Positions 15,948 to 23,607 of a stretch of DNA of 37,323 bases are shown here, in pieces; the first letter of the stretch is position 1; each line of letters begins with the position of its first letter. The DNA is from Clostridia bacterium (GTDB lineage Bacteria > Bacillota_A > Clostridia > Christensenellales > Aristaeellaceae): NCBI GenBank assembly GCA_017397695.1, contig JAFQIF010000072.1, forward strand, positions 1-37,323, written 5' to 3'. The translations under genes and the position numbers were made by a program. The notes beneath the pieces were generated by a model. It had not been told where the DNA came from. It was given only the letters and a program-made list of their open reading frames with translations, and did not search any database.

Positions 15948-18920
15948 ATGAAAAAACTGGCGCTTGCAGCAATGCTTACGGCCATGCTGTTTCTGCTGAG
16001 CGGATGTTTTATTACGCCTGATCCGACGCTTGATCCGCTGGTGATTACTGAGGGTGTGATCCCGTTTGGTACGGTGCAGCCGCTGCCTACCCATACGCCT
16101 ACGCCTGTGCCCGCTCCGACGGCCACCCCCAAGACGGACGACTGGCAGGCGAGCGACCAGAGCACCTGGGAAGACTGGGCGAAGGACAGCCTGCCCGCCG
16201 CAACGCCGCGCACGGCGACCACTGCGGCGCCGGATGCGCAGAGCTGGAATACGTCGACGCAGGATTACAATGCGGGCTATCCCGTGCTGATGATGGGTTC
16301 CACCGGATCGGATGTCAGCGACCTGCAGGCCAGGCTCATCGAGCTGGGCTATTACACAGGCAGCATTGATGGCCGCTATGCATCCGACACGCAGACAGCC
16401 GTACAGGAATTCCAGACCCGACACGGCCTGACGGCGGACGGCATTGCCGGCAGACAGACGCAGGATCTGCTCTATTCCGGCAGCGCACAGCCCAAGTATG
16501 TGACCGTCGCGGGCGCGGATACGCAGGCGCAGTATTTGCTGCTCAAGCTGGGCGTTTCCGGTCTGGAGGTGCGCAAGCTGCAGGGCCGCCTGGCGGAGCT
16601 GGGCTATTACGCCGGCGGTATGGACGGAATCTATGGCGAGACGACGGTGGACGCAGTTAAAGCGTTCCAGCGCAATAACGGCCTGTCCGGCGACGGTCAG
16701 GCAGGCGAGCAGACGCAGGCCAAGCTCTATTCCACCAGCGCGCGTTACGCGAGCAATCCGGTGGCAACTGCCAATCCGGAAAGCGCGCGCACGCTGACCC
16801 TGGGGATGACCGGCAACGACGTATATGCCCTGCAGGAGCGACTGATTGAACTGCGGTATCTCAGCGGCGTGGCAGACGGCGTGTTTGGTACGGAGACGCA
16901 GAATGCACTGATCGAATTCCAGAAGAGAAACAATCTGACAGCGGATGGCAATGCCGGAAGCTCTACACTCAAGAAGATCCACGGCAGCGCTAAGGCGGCT
17001 TCGGGCGCGACACCCACACCGGCAGCGGCGGGCGCCGTGCTGCGCGAGGGCGATCAGGGCGAGGGCGTGTATATCCTGCAGGCGCGTCTGTTCGAGCTGG
17101 GCTATTATACCGGCCGAATCGACGGCCGCTTCAGCGAGGAAACGACCATGGCCGTAACGCAGTTCCAGATGGCCAACGGCTTGACCGCGGACGGCATCGC
17201 GGGCAGGGGAACGCAGTCCAAGCTTGAGAGCGGGACGGCGATTCCTGCGGGCGGCGCTTCCGGAGAGGAGAACGCGCCGCTGCCGCCGGCGACTGCGCTC
17301 AATACGCTCCGTAAGGGCGACGAAAGCGCGGAAGTTATGGTACTCCAGCAGTATCTGCTCAGCCTCGGTTATCTGTCCACTCAGCCGGATGGCCAGTTCG
17401 GCTCGGGGACGGAGCGCGCAGTGAAGCTTTTCCAGGAGGCCAATGGCCTGACGGCGGACGGTATTGCGGGCAAAGGCACGCTCTCCATCCTCTATGGCAG
17501 CGGAGCGAAGAAGTACAGCGATTATTTCGGGGGCAGCGCCGGTCAGGATACGATCGTGGCTGTGCCCGTGCCGACGGCTGTGCCCAACACGGATATTGTG
17601 ATCCAGTGGGAGAGCGAGGGCGAGGATGTGCGCCAGTATCAGAGCCGTCTGGTGGAGCTGGGCTATCTGCAGAGTAAGTATGTCACCGGCGTGTTCAATC
17701 AGCCGACGGTGGATGCGACGAAGGCTTTTCAGACGATGAATGGCCTGAAGGTGGACGGTGCGGCAGGGCCGCAGAGCCTCAAACTCATTTATTCAAACGA
17801 TGCGGTCAACGCCGACGGCGTGCGTATCGGCGATCTGCTGATGAGCACCTCGGACACGAAGGTGTCCGAGGTGCTCACCGCGGGCATGACAGGCGAACAG
17901 GTGCGCCAGGTGCAGGGCCGTTTGGCTGAGCTGGGCTACCTGTCCGCCTCTTTTGTAAACGGCGTGTATGACAATCATACCCAGCAGGCGATCCGCCAGT
18001 TTCAGCAGGCTAACGGCCTGAGCGCGGACGGCGCAGCGGGCAGTGCCACTCAATCGCAGCTCTATGCTTCTCATGCAGTGACGGCGCAGGTTGCGCGCAT
18101 GGCGGGCGATAATACAGCGCGGCAGACGCAGGAATACCGCCTCAACGGCGCGTATCAGTTGTCCATCGGCTGTGGCGGTATTGCCGTGAGCGACAGAAAT
18201 AATCTTTACCATGCGGACGCCGCGCAGGGAGGCGCACTGGTGAAGCGCCCGTATAACGGCGCTGCGGCGCAGGTGCTCAGCCGCGATGTGCCGCGCTTTC
18301 TGCATCTGACGAACAATCGCCTGTATTACGTCGCCAGCGACGGCGGCGAAGACTGTATCGTGCGCATGAATGCGGACGGAACGAGCCGTGAGGTACTCCT
18401 GCGCGCGGGCATCATCCTGCGCTTTGCGCTGCACGACGGCGTGCTGTATGTTCTCGACGCGAACGGCGCGCTCAAGGAAAGGACGCTCTCCGGTGAGGAG
18501 AGCGAACTGATGGAAGGTGTGGCGGACTTCTGCCTGGATGCGCAGGACAATGCGCTCATCTGTGTAATGCAGGAGGGCGTGGTATCCTTTGGCATAGCAA
18601 CAGGCGCCAGAAAGACGCTGTACACGGGTAGCGCGGATCAGGTGGCGCTGTGCGGCAGCGCGCTGCTTGTTCGCGCGGGCGGCAGCATTGTGCGCGTGGC
18701 CAACGGGCAGAATGCGACGATCCGCCGGGACGGCGCAACGGCGATGGGCGTGTACGGGCAGAGGGTGATTCAGCTTACCGGCGAAGGTGTGGTGGCCTGC
18801 GATGTGAACGGAGAGAACGCCACGACGATCCTGTATGGCGAGTATGAGACGATGTCCGTCGCCGGCGGCGTGCTTTACGTGGGCGACGGAAAGGGATATA
18901 CACAGCAGGTGACGCTGTGA
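15948..18920 (+). CDS. Lipoprotein with seven peptidoglycan-binding repeats
   Basis: 990 aa. A signal peptide ends in lipobox LLSGC (Cys about 21), followed by a Pro/Thr-rich linker. Seven PG_binding_1 repeats start near residues 116, 202, 286, 368, 457, 555 and 646, each with LQxRLxELGYY...DGxFG...AVxxFQxxNGLTADGxAG. The C-terminal part (about 735-990) has repeated NxLYYVxxDGG...VRMNADG strands, suggesting a DUF5050-like beta-propeller. No hydrolase domain was seen, so it is probably a surface scaffold or sensor bound to peptidoglycan. The ATG at 15948 follows AAAGGAGG. A 15-bp perfect hairpin lies in the coding sequence at 17843-17876. Confidence 0.9.
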   Translation: MKKLALAAMLTAMLFLLSGCFITPDPTLDPLVITEGVIPFGTVQPLPTHTPTPVPAPTATPKTDDWQASDQSTWEDWAKDSLPAATPRTATTAAPDAQSWNTSTQDYNAGYPVLMMGSTGSDVSDLQARLIELGYYTGSIDGRYASDTQTAVQEFQTRHGLTADGIAGRQTQDLLYSGSAQPKYVTVAGADTQAQYLLLKLGVSGLEVRKLQGRLAELGYYAGGMDGIYGETTVDAVKAFQRNNGLSGDGQAGEQTQAKLYSTSARYASNPVATANPESARTLTLGMTGNDVYALQERLIELRYLSGVADGVFGTETQNALIEFQKRNNLTADGNAGSSTLKKIHGSAKAASGATPTPAAAGAVLREGDQGEGVYILQARLFELGYYTGRIDGRFSEETTMAVTQFQMANGLTADGIAGRGTQSKLESGTAIPAGGASGEENAPLPPATALNTLRKGDESAEVMVLQQYLLSLGYLSTQPDGQFGSGTERAVKLFQEANGLTADGIAGKGTLSILYGSGAKKYSDYFGGSAGQDTIVAVPVPTAVPNTDIVIQWESEGEDVRQYQSRLVELGYLQSKYVTGVFNQPTVDATKAFQTMNGLKVDGAAGPQSLKLIYSNDAVNADGVRIGDLLMSTSDTKVSEVLTAGMTGEQVRQVQGRLAELGYLSASFVNGVYDNHTQQAIRQFQQANGLSADGAAGSATQSQLYASHAVTAQVARMAGDNTARQTQEYRLNGAYQLSIGCGGIAVSDRNNLYHADAAQGGALVKRPYNGAAAQVLSRDVPRFLHLTNNRLYYVASDGGEDCIVRMNADGTSREVLLRAGIILRFALHDGVLYVLDANGALKERTLSGEESELMEGVADFCLDAQDNALICVMQEGVVSFGIATGARKTLYTGSADQVALCGSALLVRAGGSIVRVANGQNATIRRDGATAMGVYGQRVIQLTGEGVVACDVNGENATTILYGEYETMSVAGGVLYVGDGKGYTQQVTL
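17843..17876 (+). other. Perfect 15-bp hairpin inside the lipoprotein gene
   Basis: GAGCACCTCGGACAC (17843-17857), a GAAG loop, then its exact reverse complement (17862-17876). It encodes the linker between repeats 6 and 7. No T tract follows. Confidence 0.8.
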
Positions 18921-18965
18921 TGAACGGGGATATAAAACTGCAAAAGGGATAGAAAGTTCCTTAAG

Positions 18966-19054
18966 GCAGCTTAAAGCCGCCGCGAAGCGAAGAAGGGGTC
19001 TGGGGACAATGTCCCCAGGCAGGTTTGGGCGGCAGCCCAACGTTCTCATGCGCG
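18966..19054 (+). repeat. Dispersed intergenic repeat, copy D (full length)
   Basis: 89 bp, matching 37235-37323 at 84 of 89 positions without gaps. Modules: GCCGCCGCGAAGCGAAGAAG, the palindrome GGGGACAATGTCCCC, TTGGGCGGCAGCCCAA, and an ending CATGCGCG. Confidence 0.9.
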
Positions 19055-19457
19055 AAGCGCTGGATAAACAAGAATCGGAGAGGGACCGAAGCCTGCCGCG
19101 CCCAGTGGGCGAAACAGGCAGGCGGAGCGTCGGAAATCGCAAGGAGCGGCAGTATGCCGCGACTATGCGAGTTTCCCGGGCGCCGAAGGCGACAATTACG
19201 ATTCTGCTATACTTCTTAAGCGTGATTTTTATTGAGCGCAACAGGTTACGCGCTCCGCTGGGGCCAGAGGGACTGGGGGGATTCGGATTTCCCCCCAAGC
19301 CCCTCTGGACTCCCTTTCCTCCTTGAAACCGCCAAGGCCTCACGGCCCTGGACCCGGGGTTGTATTCGTTTCTGACACGCTTGGTTCAATAGTCTGCGCG
19401 AAGCAAAGCCTTCTTTTTGCTCTTTTTCTTCATGAACAAAATATCCCGAATACAAAT
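19055..19457. other. Gene-free repeat-rich stretch
   Basis: No supportable gene. 19075-19215 is GC-rich with several short inverted repeats (GCCTGCC...GGCAGGC; GCGGCAGTATGCCGC). 19245-19365 resembles the dispersed repeat family (CCCCAAGCCCCTC, CTTGAAACCGCC). Open frames here are low-complexity and lack ribosome sites. Confidence 0.55.
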
Positions 19458-19485
19458 AAGACCGGACGGCGCATGCCATCCGGTC
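19458..19485 (-). terminator. Intrinsic terminator of murI
   Basis: AAGACCGGACGGC and GCCATCCGGTCTT (19459-19471 and 19474-19486, approximately) pair with one G-U and sit 5 nt beyond the murI stop, reading into an AT-rich tail on the minus strand. Confidence 0.75.
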
Positions 19486-19490
19486 TTTCG

Positions 19491-20252
19491 TTATTTCAGT
19501 AATTCTCTGCACAGTGCGATCATTTCCTCAGAGTTCGCGCTGTTTTCGATGACCAGTTCGCCCGGTCCGTTCCAGAGAAGTCCCTCTTCCTCCAGCCGCC
19601 GGCGCGTCTGCCTGGCCGTGCCTTCGCCGCCATCGAGCAGCGCCGTGTTTTCGCCCAGCAGCGCCTGAATCACCGGCGCTGCAAAGGGGTAATGCGTGCA
19701 GCCCAATACTACAGCGCAGAGCTTGTCATGGTAAGGGAGCAGCAGCGGCTCAAGCAGCGCATATGTTTCTGCGCTGATTGCTTTGCCGCGCTCCACCAAC
19801 TCCACAAGGCCCGGCGCAGGAATCTTGTGTACCGTGCAGCTGCTTGTAAAGCGGTGCAGCAGTACGTCAAACTTTTCCTCGCGCAGCGTTACCGGCGTAG
19901 CCATTACGCCGACCTCGCCGCCGGGAAAGTGATCCGCAGCAACTTTGAGTGCGGGCTCGATGCCGATGATAATCTTTTCCGGATACATCGCGCGCAGCTG
20001 GATAATCGCCGCAGCGGTTGCCGTGTTACAGGCGACAACCAGCGCCTTGCAGCCGCGCGCCATCATGCGCTCGGCAGCGGCGAGCGTCAGATCGCGCACT
20101 TCTTCGGTCGTTCTGACGCCGTAGGGCGCGTTGGCGGAATCGCCGAAATAGAGATAACGCTCATGGGGCATCAGGCGCAGCAGCTCACGCAGTACGCTCA
20201 CGCCGCCTACGCCGGAATCAAATACGGCAATATAATCGTGTTTTTCGGACAC
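19491..20252 (-). CDS. murI: Glutamate racemase
   Basis: 253 aa cytosolic racemase that makes D-glutamate for peptidoglycan. FDSGVGGVSV, catalytic Cys in ACNTATA, PYG motif NAPYGVR and second catalytic Cys in GCTHYPF are all present. The start is GTG at 20252 with AGAGGT about 10 nt upstream. It lies 21 nt after the ykgJ-like stop and shares its promoter. Confidence 0.95.
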   Translation of the reverse strand: MSEKHDYIAVFDSGVGGVSVLRELLRLMPHERYLYFGDSANAPYGVRTTEEVRDLTLAAAERMMARGCKALVVACNTATAAAIIQLRAMYPEKIIIGIEPALKVAADHFPGGEVGVMATPVTLREEKFDVLLHRFTSSCTVHKIPAPGLVELVERGKAISAETYALLEPLLLPYHDKLCAVVLGCTHYPFAAPVIQALLGENTALLDGGEGTARQTRRRLEEEGLLWNGPGELVIENSANSEEMIALCRELLK

Positions 20253-20273
20253 GGAGTGATCAACCTCTTTTAC

Positions 20274-20756
20274 TTATAGTGAAAATGCTTCGCAAAGTTC
20301 GCGCAGATACTGCGCACAGCTTTCCTCCTCCAGCAGAATATCATACGCTTTGCGCGCAGCCTGCTTGAATTCAGGATCCAGTGCCTTGATGCCGTAATCC
20401 GTCAGCGGGCATACGGCTCTGGCGCGGTGATCCATGCGCATTTTGGTCGTGCCGTCCTCCTTGAATACAAGGAACAGCGGAAACAGCCTGCAGGCCAGCG
20501 GACGATTGTCCCGTTCGCATGTGCCCTCGCAGATAAGAAGCTGCGCTTCCTGCCTGCCCAGAGAGAATCCCGCCGGTAAGATACGCGCAAAGGAGCAGTT
20601 TATATACAGCGCTTCCTCGCCGGGGAAGAGGAGCATGCCGGTTTTCTCGTCGCCTTGGCAGCACGCGCCCGCACACAGGCGGCCACAGTCGGTCTTCAGC
20701 GGAGTAAGGGTTTCAAGCAGCTTGCGCGCAGCGCAGACGGCGGTGATGGCGGACAT
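20274..20756 (-). CDS. YkgJ-type cysteine-cluster protein
   Basis: 160 aa. Cys residues in CGRLCAGACCQGD, then CEGTCERDNRPLACRLFPLF and VCPL, give the Cys-cluster layout of YkgJ/CxxCxxCC proteins, thought to bind zinc or Fe-S. Function is unknown. The ATG follows CGGGAGGAAA on the minus strand. First gene of a ykgJ-murI operon whose promoter -35 overlaps that of the divergent host operon. Confidence 0.78.
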   Translation of the reverse strand: MSAITAVCAARKLLETLTPLKTDCGRLCAGACCQGDEKTGMLLFPGEEALYINCSFARILPAGFSLGRQEAQLLICEGTCERDNRPLACRLFPLFLVFKEDGTTKMRMDHRARAVCPLTDYGIKALDPEFKQAARKAYDILLEEESCAQYLRELCEAFSL

Positions 20757-20789
20757 GGCGTTTCCTCCCGATAAAACATGTTCCCGCTT

Positions 20790-20818
20790 ATCATATCAGC
20801 GCGCGATTCACTTGTCAA
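20790..20818 (-). promoter_or_regulatory. Promoter of ykgJ-murI
   Basis: Minus strand TTGACA (20818-20813), 17-bp spacer, TATGAT (20795-20790). Its -35 shares five base pairs with the rightward -35 at 20812-20817. Confidence 0.8.
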
Positions 20819-20840
20819 TGCGGGCCAAAAACAGTATAAT
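20812..20840 (+). promoter_or_regulatory. Host-derived promoter spanning attL
   Basis: TTGTCA (20812-20817, host), 17-bp spacer, TATAAT (20835-20840, inside the att core). Before insertion this would have driven the methyltransferase operon now at 30687. It now points into the element's left end. Confidence 0.75.
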
Positions 20841-20846
20841 ATATAC
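20827..20846 (+). repeat. attL core of the integrated element
   Basis: AAAAACAGTATAATATATAC, identical to 30612-30631. It marks the switch from GC-rich host to AT-rich sequence and includes the TATAAT -10 box. Confidence 0.85.
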
Positions 20847-20891
20847 CTCTACATCAAATGTATAAAAATACAACAATACAATAATCTATGT

Positions 20892-20926
20892 CCGTGATAT
20901 CTGCATGAGGGTGTCACGGGCTTTTT
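20892..20926 (+). terminator. Intrinsic terminator inside the left end of the element
   Basis: CCGTGATATC (20892-20901) pairs with 20910-20919 (two G-U pairs) around an 8-nt loop, followed by GCTTTTTCT. It lies about 45 nt after the predicted start of the attL promoter and before the peptide ORF, so it is an insulator or an attenuator. Confidence 0.7.
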
Positions 20927-20930
20927 CTAT

Positions 20931-20948
20931 TGCTGGAGGCCTCCAGCA
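20931..20948. promoter_or_regulatory. Perfect 18-bp palindrome
   Basis: TGCTGGAGGCCTCCAGCA, directly after the terminator T tract. A candidate protein-binding site or an RNA hairpin. Confidence 0.6.
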
Positions 20949-20973
20949 CAAAAATTCTCAAATTACCCATTTT

Positions 20974-21001
20974 CAGAATACCTAGAATCTAGGCATTCCT
21001 G
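20974..21001. promoter_or_regulatory. Imperfect dyad with CCTAGAATCTAGG core
   Basis: Arms CAGAATACCTAGA and TCTAGGCATTCCTG are near-complementary around a single A. The core and the arm TAGGCATTCCTG recur elsewhere in the element (25548-25559). A candidate regulator- or recombinase-binding site upstream of the peptide ORF. Confidence 0.5.
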
Positions 21002-21050
21002 AAGCCCATTTTTGCTAATGAAATTGTAGTTTTATCAAGGAGGTAAAAAC

Positions 21051-21110
21051 ATGATCCATTTTTTCAAAGCATTCCTGTGGTTTCTCTTTCTGATGGGCAA
21101 CAGGGATTAA
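21051..21110 (+). CDS. 19-residue hydrophobic peptide ORF
   Basis: MIHFFKAFLWFLFLMGNRD, preceded by a strong AAGGAGG (21037-21043) 7 nt from the ATG, and ending 35 nt before the radical SAM start. The middle is almost wholly aromatic/aliphatic with a charged C-terminus (NRD). It has no Cys, Ser or Thr. Candidate roles: substrate or signal peptide for the downstream radical SAM protein, a tiny membrane peptide, or a leader peptide that regulates translation. The ribosome site is the best evidence that it is translated. No homologue is recalled. Confidence 0.6.
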   Translation: MIHFFKAFLWFLFLMGNRD

Positions 21111-21145
21111 ATAATCAAAAAAATTTAAAATGTAGGTGATCCAAA

Positions 21146-22561
21146 ATGAAGAAATACAGATTTAAACGATTCGGTATAGAGCTAACAAGAAGATGTAATT
21201 ACAACTGCGCTCATTGTCTGCAAGGCGCTGCTGAAAATGTAACGATAACCCCTAAAATCATCGATACAATGTTTTCTCAGATTGAACAGGCAGACCAAAT
21301 TACTTTATTTGGTGGTGAATGCTTGCTTGAACTGAACATGATCAAATATCTGATTGAAGCCATAGACCGATACAACCTTAAAACAAAAGAATTCGATTTT
21401 GTAACCAATGGTTCGATTCTAGATGCAAGGTTGATCGACATGCTATCCAGCTTTACAAGCAAATCACCTGACAGAAAGGTTTTCATGCATATTTCAAATG
21501 ATGAATTCCATGATGAAGCCCAGTCGAACAAATGCCTAGAATTCTATAATTCACAGAACACTAATGGGGATCAAATCGAAATTGCATTACATGGCAAGTT
21601 CAAAGTATCACCTGATGGGAAACGATACAACATGTTATATTCAGGTCGAGCAATCTCTTTCAGAAAGGGAGAATCTACGCTAAATGGATTGCCTATTAGT
21701 GTTTCGATGGGCGAATCCAGCTTCAGAACGCATCAAATTAAAATCACTAACCACAATACAATCGAATGTCTCTTGATCCTAGGGGCAAATGGTAATCTGT
21801 TCTTTTATTCTGAAGTTGATTATGTGACGTTTGATAAGCTGGCATTTGGTGATATCCTTACAGCCTCATTACATGACATAATCACGGCAAACAATGAAAC
21901 CAGTCCTTTTCTGTGCGATGAATGCGAGAATGAGCGAATCTGTTATAACGTTGCGAACCTAGTTCCTGACGATCCAGAAGACGCAGTATATTTAGAGAGA
22001 ATACGATTGAAAACAAAAATCAAAAAGCGAACGCTTGAATTGACATGGGCGCTTCGTGAAAGGCTCAAACAGCAGCATTCAGGAGTACACATGCACAACA
22101 TTATTCTAGAAACAATTTTCGATGATGAACAATGGGCAAAAATCTTCCTTGTTTCAATGGGCAAGAAGCTTCAACGGGATATAGATAAATATTGGGCATA
22201 TCCCAATATCCGTAGAAAAATTAAAACAATTCCTGAATATGTGGCTGCTGAAAAAGCGCGAACAGAGTATGTCTCTTATTTCAAAAGAAAATTCCCTGAC
22301 ATTTCCGAACAGGATGCAGAGATGCTATCTTTAAATCACGCGACATATAAGCATTTAATGACGATGACTGTTGATGATTTAAGTGATGCAATATATGGTT
22401 CACACGCATTTGCTGATTTGTTTGGTAGGATACTTGAACAAACTTATTTGCAGGATAAAGAAAGTGCAGAACTAAATGTCTGTGCTCTGATCCCTGACAC
22501 ATTCACACCAAGAGATGATGAAGAAGAGGCACAAAACAATGAATCTGACACCCAAGAATAA
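21146..22561 (+). CDS. Radical SAM protein with SPASM-like cysteines
   Basis: 471 aa. The N-terminal radical SAM core has C17-x3-C21-x2-C24 (CNYNCAHC) to bind a 4Fe-4S cluster and SAM, GGE at 56-58 and VTNG further on. After the core, Cys208 and C257-x2-C260-x5-C266 resemble part of a SPASM/twitch auxiliary-cluster domain (the usual fourth Cys of the CX2CX5CX3C set is not seen). Residues about 280-471 form a charged helical extension not recognised. SPASM proteins usually modify peptides or proteins. Linked to the 19-residue ORF upstream and a 102-aa protein downstream. Substrate unknown. The ribosome site is weak (AGGTGAT), so coupling to the upstream ORF is possible. Confidence 0.85.
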   Translation: MKKYRFKRFGIELTRRCNYNCAHCLQGAAENVTITPKIIDTMFSQIEQADQITLFGGECLLELNMIKYLIEAIDRYNLKTKEFDFVTNGSILDARLIDMLSSFTSKSPDRKVFMHISNDEFHDEAQSNKCLEFYNSQNTNGDQIEIALHGKFKVSPDGKRYNMLYSGRAISFRKGESTLNGLPISVSMGESSFRTHQIKITNHNTIECLLILGANGNLFFYSEVDYVTFDKLAFGDILTASLHDIITANNETSPFLCDECENERICYNVANLVPDDPEDAVYLERIRLKTKIKKRTLELTWALRERLKQQHSGVHMHNIILETIFDDEQWAKIFLVSMGKKLQRDIDKYWAYPNIRRKIKTIPEYVAAEKARTEYVSYFKRKFPDISEQDAEMLSLNHATYKHLMTMTVDDLSDAIYGSHAFADLFGRILEQTYLQDKESAELNVCALIPDTFTPRDDEEEAQNNESDTQE

Positions 22562-22616
22562 AGCCATAAACTACAACAAAACACCATATGTCGATATTGG
22601 AAGGAGAAACAGCACC

Positions 22617-22925
22617 ATGAACAATGAAGCAATCCGCAATACTCTTTTGAATCTGTCCCGTTCTCTTAGTGGCAAGAAGCTTTCAAAGGCAACTGTTATC
22701 GCTGAGAGCATAGCTTCTGACTGTTCCTTCGATATTGAAAATGCGAGGTTTGTTCCGCGCTTATCCTTTCTGATGATTATGGATTATGAAACAGGACAAG
22801 AAGCGCTCAAAATTCCCTCCAGCGATATCAAAACCCTGTATCATAGGCAGCATGACAAGAATCATGTTATCAATATCTGTGATCATGAGGGCAATCATAC
22901 GGTTGTTGATCTGTGGGTAGCCTGA
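22617..22925 (+). CDS. Small hypothetical protein after radical SAM gene
   Basis: 102 aa, unrecognised. N-terminal helix (MNNEAIRNTLLNLSRSLSG), then a probable beta-rich part ending ICDHEGNHTVVDLWVA. The start at 22617 is chosen for GGAAGGAG 11 nt upstream. An in-frame ATG at 22539, overlapping the radical SAM gene and preceded by GAAGAGG, would add 26 residues. It shares a transcript with the radical SAM gene and ends at a terminator, so it may be its partner or substrate carrier; this is inference from position. Confidence 0.7.
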   Translation: MNNEAIRNTLLNLSRSLSGKKLSKATVIAESIASDCSFDIENARFVPRLSFLMIMDYETGQEALKIPSSDIKTLYHRQHDKNHVINICDHEGNHTVVDLWVA

Positions 22926-22952
22926 TAGAATCCGAAGATAACCATACAAAAA

Positions 22953-22986
22953 CGCCATGAGTGGTCTTGCTCATGGCGCTTTTATC
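22953..22986 (+). terminator. Terminator of the radical SAM operon
   Basis: CGCCATGAG (22953-22961) pairs with CTCATGGCG (22970-22978), then CTTTTATC. Confidence 0.82.
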
Positions 22987-23003
22987 ATATTCAAGTTGTT
23001 GTA

Positions 23004-23213
23004 TTAAAATCTATATCCGCACGAATTGCACCAAATGCGCGGTTTTTCGGTAGTCTTAAAAACACCAACCAATTTCCCGTTTGAGGCAATTTTCTTGATA
23101 TCCTTAGAATGACAAACTGGACAAGTGCGTACATTAACGACATAAGTAAATCTCGGCACATTATCCGCACGTCTTCTGAGTTCTTCTGCTCTATCTTTAT
23201 CCGAGTAGCCCAT
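23004..23213 (-). CDS. Small zinc-ribbon protein
   Basis: 69 aa with two CxxC pairs (CPVC and CNSC) forming a zinc ribbon, ending CGYRF. Similar small ribbons are frequent in phages and integrative elements; role unknown. GAGG lies 7 nt before the ATG on the minus strand. It follows the antitoxin gene by 27 nt and may be co-transcribed with the toxin-antitoxin pair. Confidence 0.75.
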   Translation of the reverse strand: MGYSDKDRAEELRRRADNVPRFTYVVNVRTCPVCHSKDIKKIASNGKLVGVFKTTEKPRIWCNSCGYRF

Positions 23214-23240
23214 AATTAAACCTCACAAATACAGAAAATA

Positions 23241-23603
23241 TTAGCCTTCTGAGAATTGCAATCTTTCAACTAATGCATGATCTTCCTGAATCAGGAACAT
23301 GAGCTTCTTTGCAGTAGGCGTAGGATTAGATTTACCACTTTCCCAAGCTTCAACAGTACGACAAGATACACCAAGAACAGAGGCAAATGCTTTCTGCGTC
23401 ATAGACAGAGATTCACGAACTTCAGCAACGTTTACATTTGGCAATGATCTTTTTCTAACGTATGTTTCTGCAGATGCTTTGCCTTTAGAATATGCTGCTG
23501 CTTCTTCAAGTCCTTCCATAATACCAGAGAAGAAGTCGATGTCTTTGAAATTGTTCTCGATTTCCTCCATAGTCAAGGAAGACTTAAACGTCAATTCAGA
23601 CAT
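23241..23603 (-). CDS. HigA-like XRE antitoxin
   Basis: 120 aa. The C-terminal helix-turn-helix (SMTQKAFASVLGVSCRTVEAWESGKSNPTPTAKKLM) is of the XRE type used by HigA antitoxins. The N-terminal part (1-55) likely neutralises the toxin. It starts 4 nt after the toxin stop in toxin-first order, as in higBA. It probably binds the twin palindromes at 23961-24003 to repress its own operon. Confidence 0.85.
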   Translation of the reverse strand: MSELTFKSSLTMEEIENNFKDIDFFSGIMEGLEEAAAYSKGKASAETYVRKRSLPNVNVAEVRESLSMTQKAFASVLGVSCRTVEAWESGKSNPTPTAKKLMFLIQEDHALVERLQFSEG

Positions 23604-23607
23604 TCAA

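Noticed and set aside
19009..19326. 105-codon frame downstream of the lipoprotein gene
   Set aside because: Starts inside the dispersed repeat, has no ribosome site, and ends in low-complexity Pro/Gly sequence.
20827..20846. tRNA-type attachment site
   Set aside because: No tRNA gene or tRNA-like fold at either junction; the core is AT-rich promoter sequence.
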